Assembly: GCF_019112545.1 (NCBI RefSeq)
Contig: NW_025064937.1
Location: 131,656-195,655, forward strand
Source: Guyanagaster necrorhizus
Lineage: Eukaryota > Basidiomycota > Agaricomycetes > Agaricales > Physalacriaceae
Length of the DNA: 64,000 nucleotides
Reading direction: 5' to 3'
Shown here: positions 1 through 11,900 of the stretch, one piece after another
Layout: the number at the start of each line of letters is the position of its first letter
How positions within the stretch are numbered: position 1 is the first letter of the stretch
Notes under the pieces: model-generated
Database searches by the model: none
Told to the model about the DNA's origin: nothing
The model's input: the letters and a program-made list of their open reading frames with translations, nothing else
Position numbers and translations under genes: made by a program

Positions 1-1457
1 CCTGGAAGGAATATGGCTGATGGCATCCAGAGGACCCACTCAAGCCAATTCCCCCTTATCAACCCAAAGACCAACCACAACCAATGTTGAGCTCTCCACC
101 CATTCCACTGAAACAGGCCATATACACAGCACCATCCATCCATAGCAACACTGAAACATTGGACCCATCAATCTGAAGTACAGCAACTTGATTCACCAGG
201 ATCCAATATCAGCTGAATCCTTTGGCACTATGATGTGAAGGATTCCAGAACCCTTGGACCAGAAAAGGGAGCTGACTTCTTGGTGGACAGCCACCCTCTG
301 ATCAAGCAGGGACTAGTGGGGCTGGAAAAGAACCAGTACAAGATGACCCTGAGGCTGTCCACCTTGGGTTCACCATACAAGATGGGGTGATCATCTAAAA
401 GGACACTGCCCCAAAAGAGAGTCCAGTCGCTGATGATCACTCCCTCCATTCATTCTCTGGACCCCCACATGAATGGAGATGACCCCTGTACTCAGAATAG
501 CCCAACCCAATGGATGCCCTACCTGAGAATGCCACTGTCTTACAGTGTCGACCCAAACTACTTTGAAAGCCTTGTCCCTTCAAGGGCACTTCAGATGATA
601 TTGACTGATTCCTGGTCGATTGCAAACAATACTTCGAAGTTTATATCGAATATCTTGGCTCCAATATGAATAAGGTCATATTTGCCACCTCTTACCTTGA
701 AGAGAAGGCAAAAACTTGGTGGATTCTGATCTCCCCAAACTTCTGGTCAATGACTCAGGAGCATTACTGATACTCCTCATGGCTGGTATTTAAACAAATG
801 CTAAATGATAAATTTATCAATTCTGCAGTACAAGAAGTTCACAAACAAAAGATCAAGGAATACAAAATGAGAGATAAGGTGGCCACAGATTATTTCGATG
901 AGCTGGAATACCTTGCAAAGCTCACCAGAATTTGGGATGACATAGCAAATGATGGATGAATGGTTGAGGCCCTCAAGAGAGGTGTCCCCTCTTTGTACAT
1001 CATGATGATTTCCACAATTAGCATTAAAGCATTAATGCTGGTGGGATATGACAAATGAAAGGAATGAATCATTGAGATGTACAAAGAATGACAAAGGCAG
1101 AAAGTGGAATCATTGATGCTGCAGGACTATACCAAAAAGCTGACCCTGCCAACCCTGAACAAGTCAGGGCAAACTGCTGGAAAATCACTGGGACCCTCGA
1201 TGGCCCCTACTTATGGAAGCCAGAAGACCAGGACAGGAACAACATATACAGGAACTGGAAAACTGATGGACATAGACCAGATGAAGAAAGAGGACAAATG
1301 CTTTAACTGTGGACAAAAGAGCCACATGGCAAAGGAGTGCCCAAAGAAGAAACAAACACACAAAGACATTCAGGCACAAATTGCCAAGTTGCAGAAAGAA
1401 GACAAGGAACTTGGCAAAGAAACCAAGGTGGAGGAAGTAAAAGAAGGGGCCGACTAG
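1..1457 (+). pseudogene. gag pseudogene of element 1
   Basis: Gag packages the retrotransposon RNA into the particle. The C-terminal zinc knuckle is intact at 1,299-1,340 (CFNCGQKSHMAKEC, a CX2CX4HX4C motif), followed by a lysine/glutamate-rich tail. Upstream, the capsid-like region is recognisable by similarity to element A (YFDELEYLAKL-type helix near 890-930) but is cut by TGA codons, for example in PSI*STA near 175. Gag stops at TAG 1,455-1,457; the pol frame starts in the -1 frame at the same site, as in the other copies. Confidence 0.8.
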
Positions 1458-4400
1458 TGAGCAATTCCACTGTGCTGGCCAAAGACTCTTATGGTGTGCA
1501 ATCACCAGCCACTAGTTGGACTGATAAAATCTCTGTAGTTACCCCTATGCCTACTGTATCAGTGCATTTGAATATACCTCAGACTTTTAACCTACACACC
1601 ACAGAATTGCCAAAGAAAACTCAAGTGCCCTTGGGCTGAACAGGGGCAGAGAGCCCCAATACTTGGCTCAAGCCATTTGACACAGAATGGACTTGGAGGG
1701 CAATAAGGAACACCAAGGATGAAGCAATGGCAAAGGCCATGCTTAAAAATTGGGTCCATAGAACCCAAGCCAAAGAAGTGATTGACAAGATGATAGAAGG
1801 AATGAAGAAGGCAGAATGGTGCCATGCCCTGGAGTGGCTCAATGAACTTCATGGACCACAGAAATTTATCTGACAATCCAAAATGCCTGGACAAGATCTA
1901 ATCACTAAGGCACAAATTGAGACTCTTACATCTTGATCTGTTCATGCAGTAACTGCCTTGATCAATAGTGGTTGTACTGGGAGTTCAATTAATCAAGCTT
2001 TCATCGACAAGCACCAACTCCCAACCAGGGCCACTGTGGCCCTGATCCTGGTATATAATGCTGATGGAACCAAAAACCAGGCTGGTTCAATAACCAAGTG
2101 CATGGAACTCCAACTTATGATCAGTGATCATTCTGAACAAATCGATTTAGTAGTCATGGATCTCAGGACCAAGAAAGTCTTCCTTGGCCATGATTGGCTG
2201 ATATGCTACAACCTGCTAATCAATTGGAAAACTGAGAAGGTCACATTTGCAAGGTGCTAATGCCAGAAAATTCCATTTGAATTACCTGATGAGGATCCAG
2301 AAGATCAGTGAGATGAAGAGATGGAAGACAGAGAAACCATCCTTGCTGTTGACCTACAGTGTGAACTACACATTTGTGCCATCCATCATTCCAACAACCT
2401 CACTGCCAAGGCCAATGAATGGAGAGAGGAAAAAACCTTCAAAGAAATGGTGCCCAAATGGGCATGTGACTTTAAGGATCTATTTGAAAAGGAAAGCTTT
2501 GATGAACTACCAGAGCTGAAACCATGAGACCATGCAATCAAGTTAATTCCAAATGCAAACACCAATCTGGACTGCAAGACATATCCACTTGGCAACAATG
2601 AGCAGCAGGAGCTCAACAAGTTCTTAGATGAGAACTTGTCCAGCAGACACATCAGACCCTCAAAATATCCCATGGCATTATCATTCTTTTTTGTCAAAAA
2701 GAAAGACAGCAAGCTCTGACCAGTCCAAGACTATCAAAAGCTTAACAAAATGACAATCAAGAACCAATACCCTCTCCCATTGATCTCAGAGTTGATGAAC
2801 AAACTCCAAGGTGCTAAATATTACATCAAGCTCGATGTCTGATAGGGATATAACAATGTCCACATTAAGAAAGGGGATGAATGGAAAGCAGCATTCAGGA
2901 TGAACTGAGGACTGTTCAAACCAACAGTCATGTTCTTTGGGCTCACCAATTCAATGCAGGAAGGGAAGTTCTGAGTTGAGGCCAACTTGAGTGAAGGAGC
3001 AATTGGAGCTGTCCTATCTCAGAAGTAAGACAAAAAATGGCACCCTGTCGCATTCCTATCCAAGGCACTCATGATCACTGAACGAAATTATGAGATCTAT
3101 GACAAAGAACTCCTTGCCATCATGCTTGCCTTGGAGGAATGGTGACATTACCTCATCAGAGCTATAGAAGCTTTTGAGATCTGGACTGATCACCAAAACC
3201 TTCAATATTTCTGACAACCCCAAAAGCTCAATCACCACCAAGCCAGGTGGGTCACTGAGCTCAGCCAATATCAATACACCCTGCATCACAAGGCTGGCAT
3301 GGCCAACAAAAAGGCTGACCTCCTAAGCCAATGAGCTGATCATGATCAGGGGAGTACCAACAACAAAGGAGTGACATTATTATAGCCTGAGCACTTCTGA
3401 GCCATGATAATGCTAATGGAGGAAGAAATCCATGAATGCATCAAAAGCACAACTTGAGACAGCCACAGATGGGACCAACGAGTGGCCCCATCTCTCAACC
3501 ATGAGCGAGGCATGACAAAGGAAGGAGGCTTAATTCAGTATGACAGTCAAATCTACATTCCCCAAGACCAAGAACTATGAGGCAAGATCATTGCCACTTG
3601 TCATGATCATACAACTGCTGGCCACCCACACATTGCCAAAACCAAAGAGTTAGTTCTATGAGAATATTGGTGGCCCAAAATGGGCAATGACATCACCACA
3701 TACATTAAAGTGTGTGAAGTCTGTCAATGTGGCAAGTCTTCAATGCAGGCCCGGGCTGTGCCATTACACCTGAATGAGATCCTGTCAGCACCATGGACTC
3801 ATATTTTGGTCGATATGATCACTGGACTGCCTGACTGCAATAGCTATGACATAATAATCATCATAGTCAATTGCTTCTCTAAGGTGATCATACCAATCAC
3901 CTGTTTGACTGAACTAACTTCCAAAGAATGGGCAAAAATCTTACATGATAAAGTCTACACAAAGTACAGAATGCCACAAGTGGTCATCTCAGATTAGAGA
4001 CCCCAGTTCATCTCTAAATTCCTAGATGACCTCTACTGACTCCTACATATAAAACACAATGCATCCACAGCATACCATCCCCAGACTGATGGACAGATGG
4101 AACATGCAAACCAAGAAGTGGAGAAATACCTGTGACTGTCCATCAATTACTGACAGGATGACTGAACAGAATGGCTAGCACTTGCTGCCTTCCAACATAA
4201 CAACCATGTCCACTTTGCAACCAGGAAAACCCCATTCTTTGTTAATCATGGACATCACCCTCAAGTTGCTCACACTGAGCAACACCGGACTACAACCCCA
4301 GCCTCAATGGACTTTGCCACTACAATGGCAAAAATACACTCCGAAACCAAGATGGCTCTTGAAAAGGCCACAACAGTCATGACACAGCAATACAATAAAC

Positions 4401-4869
4401 ATCACCACACAGCTCACACCTATAATACAAACAATAAGATTTGGCTTGATGCCACCAACCTCCACCTTCCACATCCAAAACACAAATTGGCTGATAAACA
4501 GACTGGCCCTTTTCCAGTACTCTCCAAAGTGGAGGCCAGTGCCTATAAGCTTCATTTACCCTCAGCTTGGAAAATCCATGATGTCTTTAATGAGACATTA
4601 TTAACATCTTATATTGCTCCTGCATTCCCTAATCAGGAAAGACCTCCACCTCTGCCCCCCGATCTTATCGACAATGAAGAACACTATGAAGTCAATCAAA
4701 TCTTAAACCACAAGTTATGAAAAGTAAAACCTAAAGGGAGAGGAATGACAACTACAGTCGACTATCTGGTCAGCTGGAAGGGCTACAGACCAGAATCTAA
4801 CCAGTGAGTCAACAAGAAACTGATGAATGCTGATGACATCATATATGACTATAAATTATCTCTAAATTA
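1458..4869 (+). pseudogene. pol pseudogene of element 1 (protease, RT, RNase H, integrase, chromodomain)
   Basis: Protease-like region near 1,955-2,260 has INSGCTGSS where active retropepsins have DSG/DTG. RT fingers/palm lie at about 2,560-2,955. The palm is cut after FFGLTNS, so the YLDD catalytic box is missing. RNase H follows at about 2,965-3,340. Integrase covers about 3,550-4,180 with a CX2C zinc pair (CEVCQCGK) and the D, D and E positions recognisable ([23 protein letters not shown]). The chromodomain is at about 4,680-4,868 and ends at TAA. Numerous TGA/TAG codons make it non-coding today. Confidence 0.85.
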
Positions 4870-4903
4870 AGCCATCAGGATGATGGTCTTAAGGAGGGGG
4901 TAA

Positions 4904-5368
4904 TGTTATGATTTTTTCATTCATTCCCCAGAAAACTCCTATTTATGCTTAGTCAGAGCACTAGGATGAGCACTTAGGACTGTGGGACAAAAGCTTAGTC
5001 ATCACAAATAACCAAGTCTATCATTGTCTTTCAACACAACAGCATTGCCTGGTGACACACAAGCAACCTTTTATGTATGATAGCAATGCCCAAGGACAAA
5101 GAGCACAACAGACAGAGAAATGCACAATAAGTAGTGGTATTATTAGCAGACCATATACAGTATTTAAGACTGCTCACTCTTGCTGGTAACCTCCAGCTTT
5201 GAGCTAAAGTTTATTCCATCTCATTCTACTCTTGAGCTAGTCACACAAAGCCTTGAAGCACAGAGAGTCAACACTGGTACACATAAGTGAACTCTAATGA
5301 AAGGCTCAAACATGAAGCCACATTAGTTTATCACATGCTAGTTGATCATGTGCAGCTTGAGCCTAACA
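4904..5368 (+). repeat. 3' LTR of element 1 (465 bp, TGTTA...TAACA)
   Basis: Starts TGTTATGATTTTTTC just after a purine tract (AAGGAGGGGG at 4,891-4,900) and ends GAGCCTAACA. It shares the blocks CTTAGTCAG, CAGTATTTAAG and GAGCTAAAGTTTA with the LTRs of A, B, D, E and the solo LTRs. Confidence 0.9.
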
Positions 5369-6650
5369 CTTGCATTAATTCATTCTATTCTTGCTATGGC
5401 TGCAGCACTTGACCTAGAGCTCCATCAAGTCAATATCAAGAGTGCATATTTGAACAGAAAGCTCACTAATGAAGAAATCATCTATATGCATCAACCTCTC
5501 AGCTATCCTGAGCCTGGCTCTTATCCTGGTCAAGTCTGTCATCTTGTAAAGACTCTGTATAGTTTGAAGCAGAGTGTTTGTCACTGGTATCAATGTCTCA
5601 TTGAGATTTTGGTGGTGTAGCTGGGATTCAAGCAGTATCATGTTTTACAAGCAGGAGGGCTGAAACTTGACTGTCATTGCTGTCCATGTTGATGACTACA
5701 CCATTGCAGCATCATCATTGTGTTTAGTGTAAGAGGTAAAGGAAGGTATGGCAAAATATGTGGAAGTCATGGATTTGGGGGAGCTGCACTAGATTCTCAG
5801 CATTGAGATCATGCATGATGATGAGTCACACTTCATTTCCCTTTCCCAATGCTCATACATCAATGCCATTGTTCATTGCTATGGCTTTGAAGACCTCAAG
5901 CCAGTCTCTACACCAATAGATATTAATCTCTATTTGTCTTCCTTTTCTACACCAGCCTCTACCCAAGAAATTGCAGCCATAAGAGATGTCCCTTGCAGGG
6001 AGTCTGTTGGTTCTTTAATCTGAGTTATTTGCAGGACATGCCCTGATATCACATTTTCCATAACAACAGTCTCAAAATACTCAACAGCTGCTGCAGAGGC
6101 CTATTGGAGGGCTGTAAAGCATATCTTTTGCTACCTAAAGGGCACAAGGGATTACTGGTTGATGTTTGGGGGAAACAAAAGAGTTTGGCATGGATATGTG
6201 GATGCTGATAGGAGCATAGCCAAGGATAGGTATGCCATTACTGGATATGCTTTTATGCTGAATGGTGAAGTTGTTTTGTGGTTGTCTAAAAAGCAGGAGA
6301 TCATCTTAGTTTCAACCACTGAGTCCAAATATGTGTCTGCAACACATGCATCAAAGGAGGCACTCTGGCTTTGCAGTCTGCTCTCTCAAGTTTTCTCACT
6401 GATTACTGAGGCTACAACTTTATTCTCAGATAATCAGTCTGCCATTGCACTCTCAAAAGATCATCAATATCATGCTTGAACCAAGCACATCAATATTTGC
6501 TTCCACTTCATTTGCTGGGTCATCAGTGAAGGCTCTCTTCATCTTGTTTATTGTCTCACTGAGGATGTGGTTGCTGATGCTCTCACCAAGCCTTTACCTT
6601 CAGCCAAGGTGAAGCACTTTGCTACTGAGCTTGGACTTCACTCTGCTTGA
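5369..6650 (+). pseudogene. Ty1/copia reverse transcriptase - RNase H remnant
   Basis: The 3' half of a copia pol gene. RT is recognised by the block ALDLELHQVNIKSAYLN, then EEIIYMHQP, and LVKTLYSLKQS with the W-Y that typically follows (CHWYQ). RNase H follows with YVDADRSIAKDRYAITGY and VVLWLSKKQEIILVSTTESKY. The frame ends at TGA 6,648-6,650. Frames are interrupted (5,618, 6,021 and 6,477). The 5' half lies beyond the left edge, because element 1 was inserted in the RT domain. Confidence 0.85.
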
Positions 6651-6657
6651 AGGAGAG

Positions 6658-6868
6658 TGTTGGATTAGCAAGCAGGAGCTCCATTGTATCCTGCCAGATG
6701 AGCTTGATACCTCTTTATGTTGGGATGAACAATATATATTGAATATGATCCATCAAGCACCCTCACTGTATTTCTGCTTATTGCTATGCTGTGTGAGGAT
6801 GAGTATCTACTTATGTTACTTTGTTTATATTACTGATTAGTATCCTATAGTCTACACTATAGCTAACA
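6658..6868 (+). repeat. 3' LTR of the copia element (about 211 bp)
   Basis: The RNase H stop is followed by a short purine tract (AAGGAGAG, 6,650-6,657) and then TGTTGGATTAGC, a typical copia LTR start. The TG...CA segment ends at AGCTAACA (6,861-6,868). The partner LTR is not in the window, so the length rests only on terminal dinucleotides. Confidence 0.55.
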
Positions 6869-6915
6869 GTGTACTCTATTAGGTGTTACAAAAATGCATC
6901 ACTTTCTTAGAAATG

Positions 6916-7277
6916 GATACAGCAGAGTGCTATCCACTGATCACATCCACACCAACACACACAATACTCTTAGTTCATGGAGAGATTATAATATGATAAA
7001 TGTAGTAACAGAAAATATAATTGTCTTCTTCAATGAATTCACTGCATGCAAATAGCAATAGCATGCATACAACAGTCCTAGGTCTCTCTAAGTCTCAAAG
7101 CTTTTCATTTTATCAAAACAAGAGGTGACAACAGGTGTTGCCAGACCTCAAGGCAAAGGTATTGTAGCTCAATACAATATGTTGAAACAATCCCACAACT
7201 CTCAAAAAGGTTCCAAGCATAGTTCAGATCAAATCAAAGTCCCTAACACACATGATACATGACTCAAAGCTTAGTGC
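6916..7277 (-). repeat. Dispersed repeat R1, copy 1
   Basis: Reverse-complement match to 35,289-35,654 over about 365 bp, including blocks for GACTTAGAGAGACCTAGGAC, CAACATATTGTATTGAGC and GAAGACAATTATAT. Sequence outside these limits does not match. I cannot assign a class; no coding potential or clear terminal repeats were seen. Confidence 0.6.
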
Positions 7278-8495
7278 TCTAAGCAGAAACCAATCACAAA
7301 CATATCCACAAGTGCCAAAGAGCTCAGATCTCTGTGCACAAGCTTCCAAACCAATCATAGATCCACAGGATTCAAACCTATGCAATCCAGAGACACAAAA
7401 CACAGTAAACACTGTCTGACAGACCCAAAGGGTTTGAACCTCTGCCAACTTGTGGAAATAACCAAAAAGTGCACAGTAATCAAGCCAAAGAGTTCAAACC
7501 TCCGCCACCTATAGTGCCACACATCACAAATACCTCAAAAACTCAAGATGATGCTCTTCAGACACCACTCTCTTATTCTCAGATTAGAGTGCAATCTAAA
7601 ACCTCTTATCAAATCAAACTCAAGTTCCTCATGAGCTTCTGTGCCTTGCTCAGTTCTCAAATCTCTCTTAATAATATCAATAACAAGTCTATTCTCTTGC
7701 TCAAAGTTACAAACACAAACTCAGAGCTATAGTGCAAGGCTGTCTGTGCCTAATACACTGCAACTGTGGAGGGGTTGGAAACATTTTCTCTACTCATACA
7801 ATGTGGTATTTAAATATCTACTGTGGTACTTACTAATACAGTCCTACTATGGTATCTTCAAAGTGTGAGACTCCATGCCAGATCCCATGGGTGTTATTCA
7901 TGCACATATCACAGTTGCTATGCTTATTCTGTTCTGGGCCAGAACTGTGCCCACTGTTCTCTCACTAGCTGACATTAGCTAGCTGGCCTAGCCAGATCTG
8001 CTCACTTTCTTCTTTCTCTGGTGAAGCATCCTGACACTGGAGAACTGTTCCAGACCCTCAGGGTTATCTCTTATGTCTGGAGTCAGCCACAATGACTATG
8101 TTCTCTTTCCCAGTGTCCAGGCATTCTGTCTGACTCACAATATGCACCACTTATGGTCTAGCATGCATCAATTAATCCACCCAATAGGTATGTGTCATAT
8201 CTTGGGATGATGCAGAATCCCTCACAGTGTTATGCACACTAAGGCATCATAATTATGCATGCAAGTCTCTGAGCACTATGTGTGCTATCCACCCTTTGGT
8301 AGTATTTCTCTGTTTATTACTTTGTTGTCATCCTTTCTTTTCTCTGTTCAACATCTAATTATTCAGATACCTTTCTTTGCATCTCAGTTCTCTATTCTCA
8401 GGTGTGTTTCATCCATACATCAATGGATGCACATCCTTGATCAATGTGATCAGAATTGCTGATCATATTTTGATCATATTCTTTTTATTTTTAGC
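7278..8495. other. Decayed intergenic repeat-like sequence without recognisable gene
   Basis: AT-rich, CpG-poor sequence with only short chance frames. No LTR termini, RNA gene or protein motif recognised. Confidence 0.4.
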
Positions 8496-8731
8496 ATGTC
8501 TTCTTGTAATGATATTGGCATATTTTGGGGCCAAGTTCTGGGACCTCTCAAGCAGTCTAACCCCCCTGGTATTAGTCTATCACTAGGCCATGCACTCTGC
8601 CTATTGTTACTTCAGTTTAGCATCATAATGGCTATGTTTCTTTATGCTCTAGCTCTATTTTTAGTTACATGCTTAGTGGACTGGAATATAGTTTATGTAT
8701 TCTCAAATTTTGCAAATTTACATGCCTGAAT
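8496..8731 (+). pseudogene. Membrane-protein-like remnant, related to 20,571-20,863
   Basis: A 77-codon frame rich in hydrophobic residues (LGHALCLLLLQF, FLYALALFLVTCLVDW). The same pattern occurs on the minus strand at 20,594-20,863 (LGHALHPSSL, CALAIFFIACIVDC), and the DNA aligns with it down to the shared ACATGCCTGAA end. Either a decayed host membrane-protein family or a coding part of an unrecognised repeat. No start-to-stop gene can be defined. Confidence 0.3.
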
Positions 8732-8929
8732 ATGGAGAGGGCATGTCAATGTCTTCAAAGAATTGTAGTTGTAAGACTACTATTTTAACTTATGGTCCTG
8801 GAACAAATACTTACCTTTGGAGATGCAGTCCAAGTTGGACTGCAGTGAAGGATCAGCAGCCATAGGAAAACATTGATGAGACTTTTCCCCCTGAGGCTCC
8901 CATAGTTTTATGACCCTTCCCAACCAAGT

Positions 8930-11900
8930 AGAATGTGTAATCTTGAAGATAGTAGATACAGCCTATCATTCAAGCATGCATCAATTCCGATCCTCTGCCC
9001 ACCATGTGCATGGACACTTTTCCAATGCTCTGGCTGGAATATACAGCTGTACAAATCGTCCGAATTGTCTGCCTGCATCGAGACTCGAAAGGAGCAGCGC
9101 CATACCTTTCATTTCCCTTTCCTTCCTTACCTTTTATCCTCACGTTGACATACATAACTGACCGGCTCATGTTTCGTGTCATTCACCTCTTCTCTGAGGT
9201 CTAGGACTTGGGACTGCATATATGTATATATTTCCGCGCCCACAAGTCTCCCCCAGTTCCCTAAATCACACATAACAGCATGCATCAATGTGAAATTCCA
9301 TTGTTCTAATTCTTCGACCGGGCAATTTCTTGAACACAAAGTTACCAAACCTAACCTGTCCCGAGCCCCCTTTCACGATCCTCCTTCCTTTTCATCAACA
9401 GCTTAATCTCCGGATCGTACCCGTTCCCGCTCAACCAATTTTGTTGTATGATCGGGCACACATACCTATGTTTCATCACCCCATTCAGGTAATAGGCCGC
9501 CAGTGTAATACTCTCAGGGCCCGTATTCCTTTTCTCCAGCTGGATGGCCTTCCCGCAACTTCTGCAAACGACTTGTTGCGGTTCGATTCGCCATGTATCT
9601 AGTTATCGGCAGCGTTCTATAAAGAGCGTTAAGTAAGCACCGCCAAAAAAAGAGCCGACCTGCGAGGACGAGGACGAGCCCGTCTTGAACCACCGCGTAA
9701 GTGGCGGCAGAGAACAGAGGGGCGGAGGATCCATATCAACTTCTTCGATGGTCCGCTCAGGCTGGCGAGGAGCCCAGCAGGCTGATTCGGCGAGGACAGC
9801 GAGTCTATCCTGTATATGATCTTTGTTTTGAGAATAGACGCGTCCAGGTAGCCGGGAATAGCGACTGGGTGTATAGACCGGTAGGAATAGTTATAGAAAC
9901 CCATTATTGAGGAGGAAGGAGAAGGGAAGTGACCCACCCACACCAAAGATTGAGCTTTTTGAGGAAGAGAAAACACTTTCAGGTGATGTGAAGTGAGTCG
10001 TTGCGCTGCGAGTGTGTTGTTCCCAGATTGGAAACACCGCATCCGAACATTGGTTGCCACCTTGCCTAACGCTAGCTCAGGGAGGAGGGAGGGATTTAAA
10101 CTTTAGCAAAGTAGAAGATCCGAGATAAATAAGACACAGGTTGGACGTATCAAGTCTGAGTCCGACGTCGCTGCAAACGGTATTTCCTCAATCTAGGTGT
10201 AATGATAAACCCTTAAAGTTGTCTGAGATCCGAGGAAGAAGGGTGAATTAGACCATTATGGGATAAACGTTTAACCCTAAAATCCTATCCGGCTAGTAAT
10301 AGAGAGGCGATGCAACCTAATTCCGTACAGACACACACTTTCCTTGCAATGCCGACACCACTGGCCTGCGCGGTCGTCAAATCCAGACTGAGGCTCAGAC
10401 AAGTTAATCCCCAATGCCTATTCTAAGTACACAATAGCATAACAGAGAGGAGGGAAAGTCGAGTCAAATCTCAGCAGAGGTCCAGCGTGGTATTTTGGTA
10501 CTCTTGTCTGAGCCTATCGGGGCTAAGTGAAATCGTCTTGTGTATACATAGGCGATAAACGAATTAAACATGGTCGCTCAGTGCACTTACCTGTTTGGAG
10601 CTACCTATTGCCAACTACCAAACCTCTTACCAACTTCAGGACTGCGTCAAGCAGCAGAGAGCCATGCCGACCTGCAACATAAGCCGAAAGCCAATGAGCA
10701 GGCCAAAAGAGAAAGAAACGTCTCCCAGAACACGCGAACCGAATCGCTTTCCCTTTATCAAAATTGATCGTTGAGTAGCGAAACCAACGTCGCAGATTAG
10801 GCAGCAGATACCTAACGCAAAAAAGAAGTTATCTAACACGACCAGAGCAACAACTTCTTCAGAGAGAGGCATCGACAGGGAGGCGGAATCGGTCGGGTCC
10901 ATGTTTCTATTGAATGCAGCTTCGACGATGATGAGACTTGGATTGTGCGGAGAAGACACGTGGCTATGAATCTCGTCGATCCAATAAAGGGGTGAGCTGG
11001 GACTTCACAAGATTAAAAGAGAAGCAGACATCTGATCAAACAAGATTTGAGTCCTGAGCACATCTTGATACATCGCCAGCCAACCTAATGTTTGACCCTA
11101 GAAAGACTTCGCCCCTGTGATGACCTATCTCTCTTTGCTTTCCGATCGAGGCAAGGAAGAGAGACTTACATTAAAATAAGAGTCTTCCGTGGAAAAGATG
11201 TTGGTATGACGAGAGCAAAAGCACGACGGGTAACCTTTAGGAGCAGAAAATATTAAATGGAAAAAGGAGACGCATCAGGGTCGCGTGAACTTTAGGGCAG
11301 GATTCAGGGATATTGCAGCTTCCCATCGTTGGTAGCGCAGCTTTGTACTATATCGTCATCCATTTGCCCAGCGAACCACGGTCCCAGAGAATTAACTGTT
11401 ATTCTTGAGCAAGGAATGCAAGAGTCGATCTGAAGATCAGTAAATAATGAATGGAGACGAAAAGAATAGGTTTACTTGTGCCACTGTCAAGGTGCCACAC
11501 ATGGGCCAGTTCCCCGTGGAAGAAAAAGAACAGTATGATACGGCCTGGGTTTCATCTCAGTGAGAAAAACGGTATTGGCAACATTGATATATCCTAGAAT
11601 AACCGTGGTCAGCATAGTGCAACCTGTGGTAAGATAAATAAATACCCAGAATGTCTTCTACAACTCTGACGGGACGGCGGAATTTCGTGTTTCTGAGCTC
11701 TGACTAGGACTGTTGAAGAAAAATTGTTGCGACTGACCTGGCGTATTGTAAAAGCAGAAGGTAGAGTCATAGAGAACATGACCACTGCGAACAATAAGTT
11801 CGATGTCGTGGTCCGAAATTATCACTGGCTCGGACCGGATGCCGGTTTTTCCTTATTCCTGCCTTCAATCAGTATAGAATGACTATCGCGCCTTTCACTG

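Larger units (their letters stand above)
1..5368 (+). mobile_element. Element 1: decayed Ty3/gypsy chromovirus-type retrotransposon, 5' end outside window
   Basis: The window opens inside gag; gag, protease, RT, RNase H, integrase and chromodomain follow in order, then a 3' LTR. It belongs to the same family as elements A, B, D and E. Many frames are broken, mostly by TGA where relatives have CGA or TGG, and CpG is strongly depleted. An internal deletion near 2,952 joins RT directly to RNase H. The 3' LTR ends at 5,368 and copia reverse transcriptase coding sequence starts at the next base, so this copy was inserted into a copia element. The 5' LTR and its target duplication are not in view. 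Confidence 0.9.

Noticed and set aside
7360..7520. tRNA-like TTCAAACC/TTTGAACC motifs
   Set aside because: No acceptor, D or anticodon stems could be paired around them.
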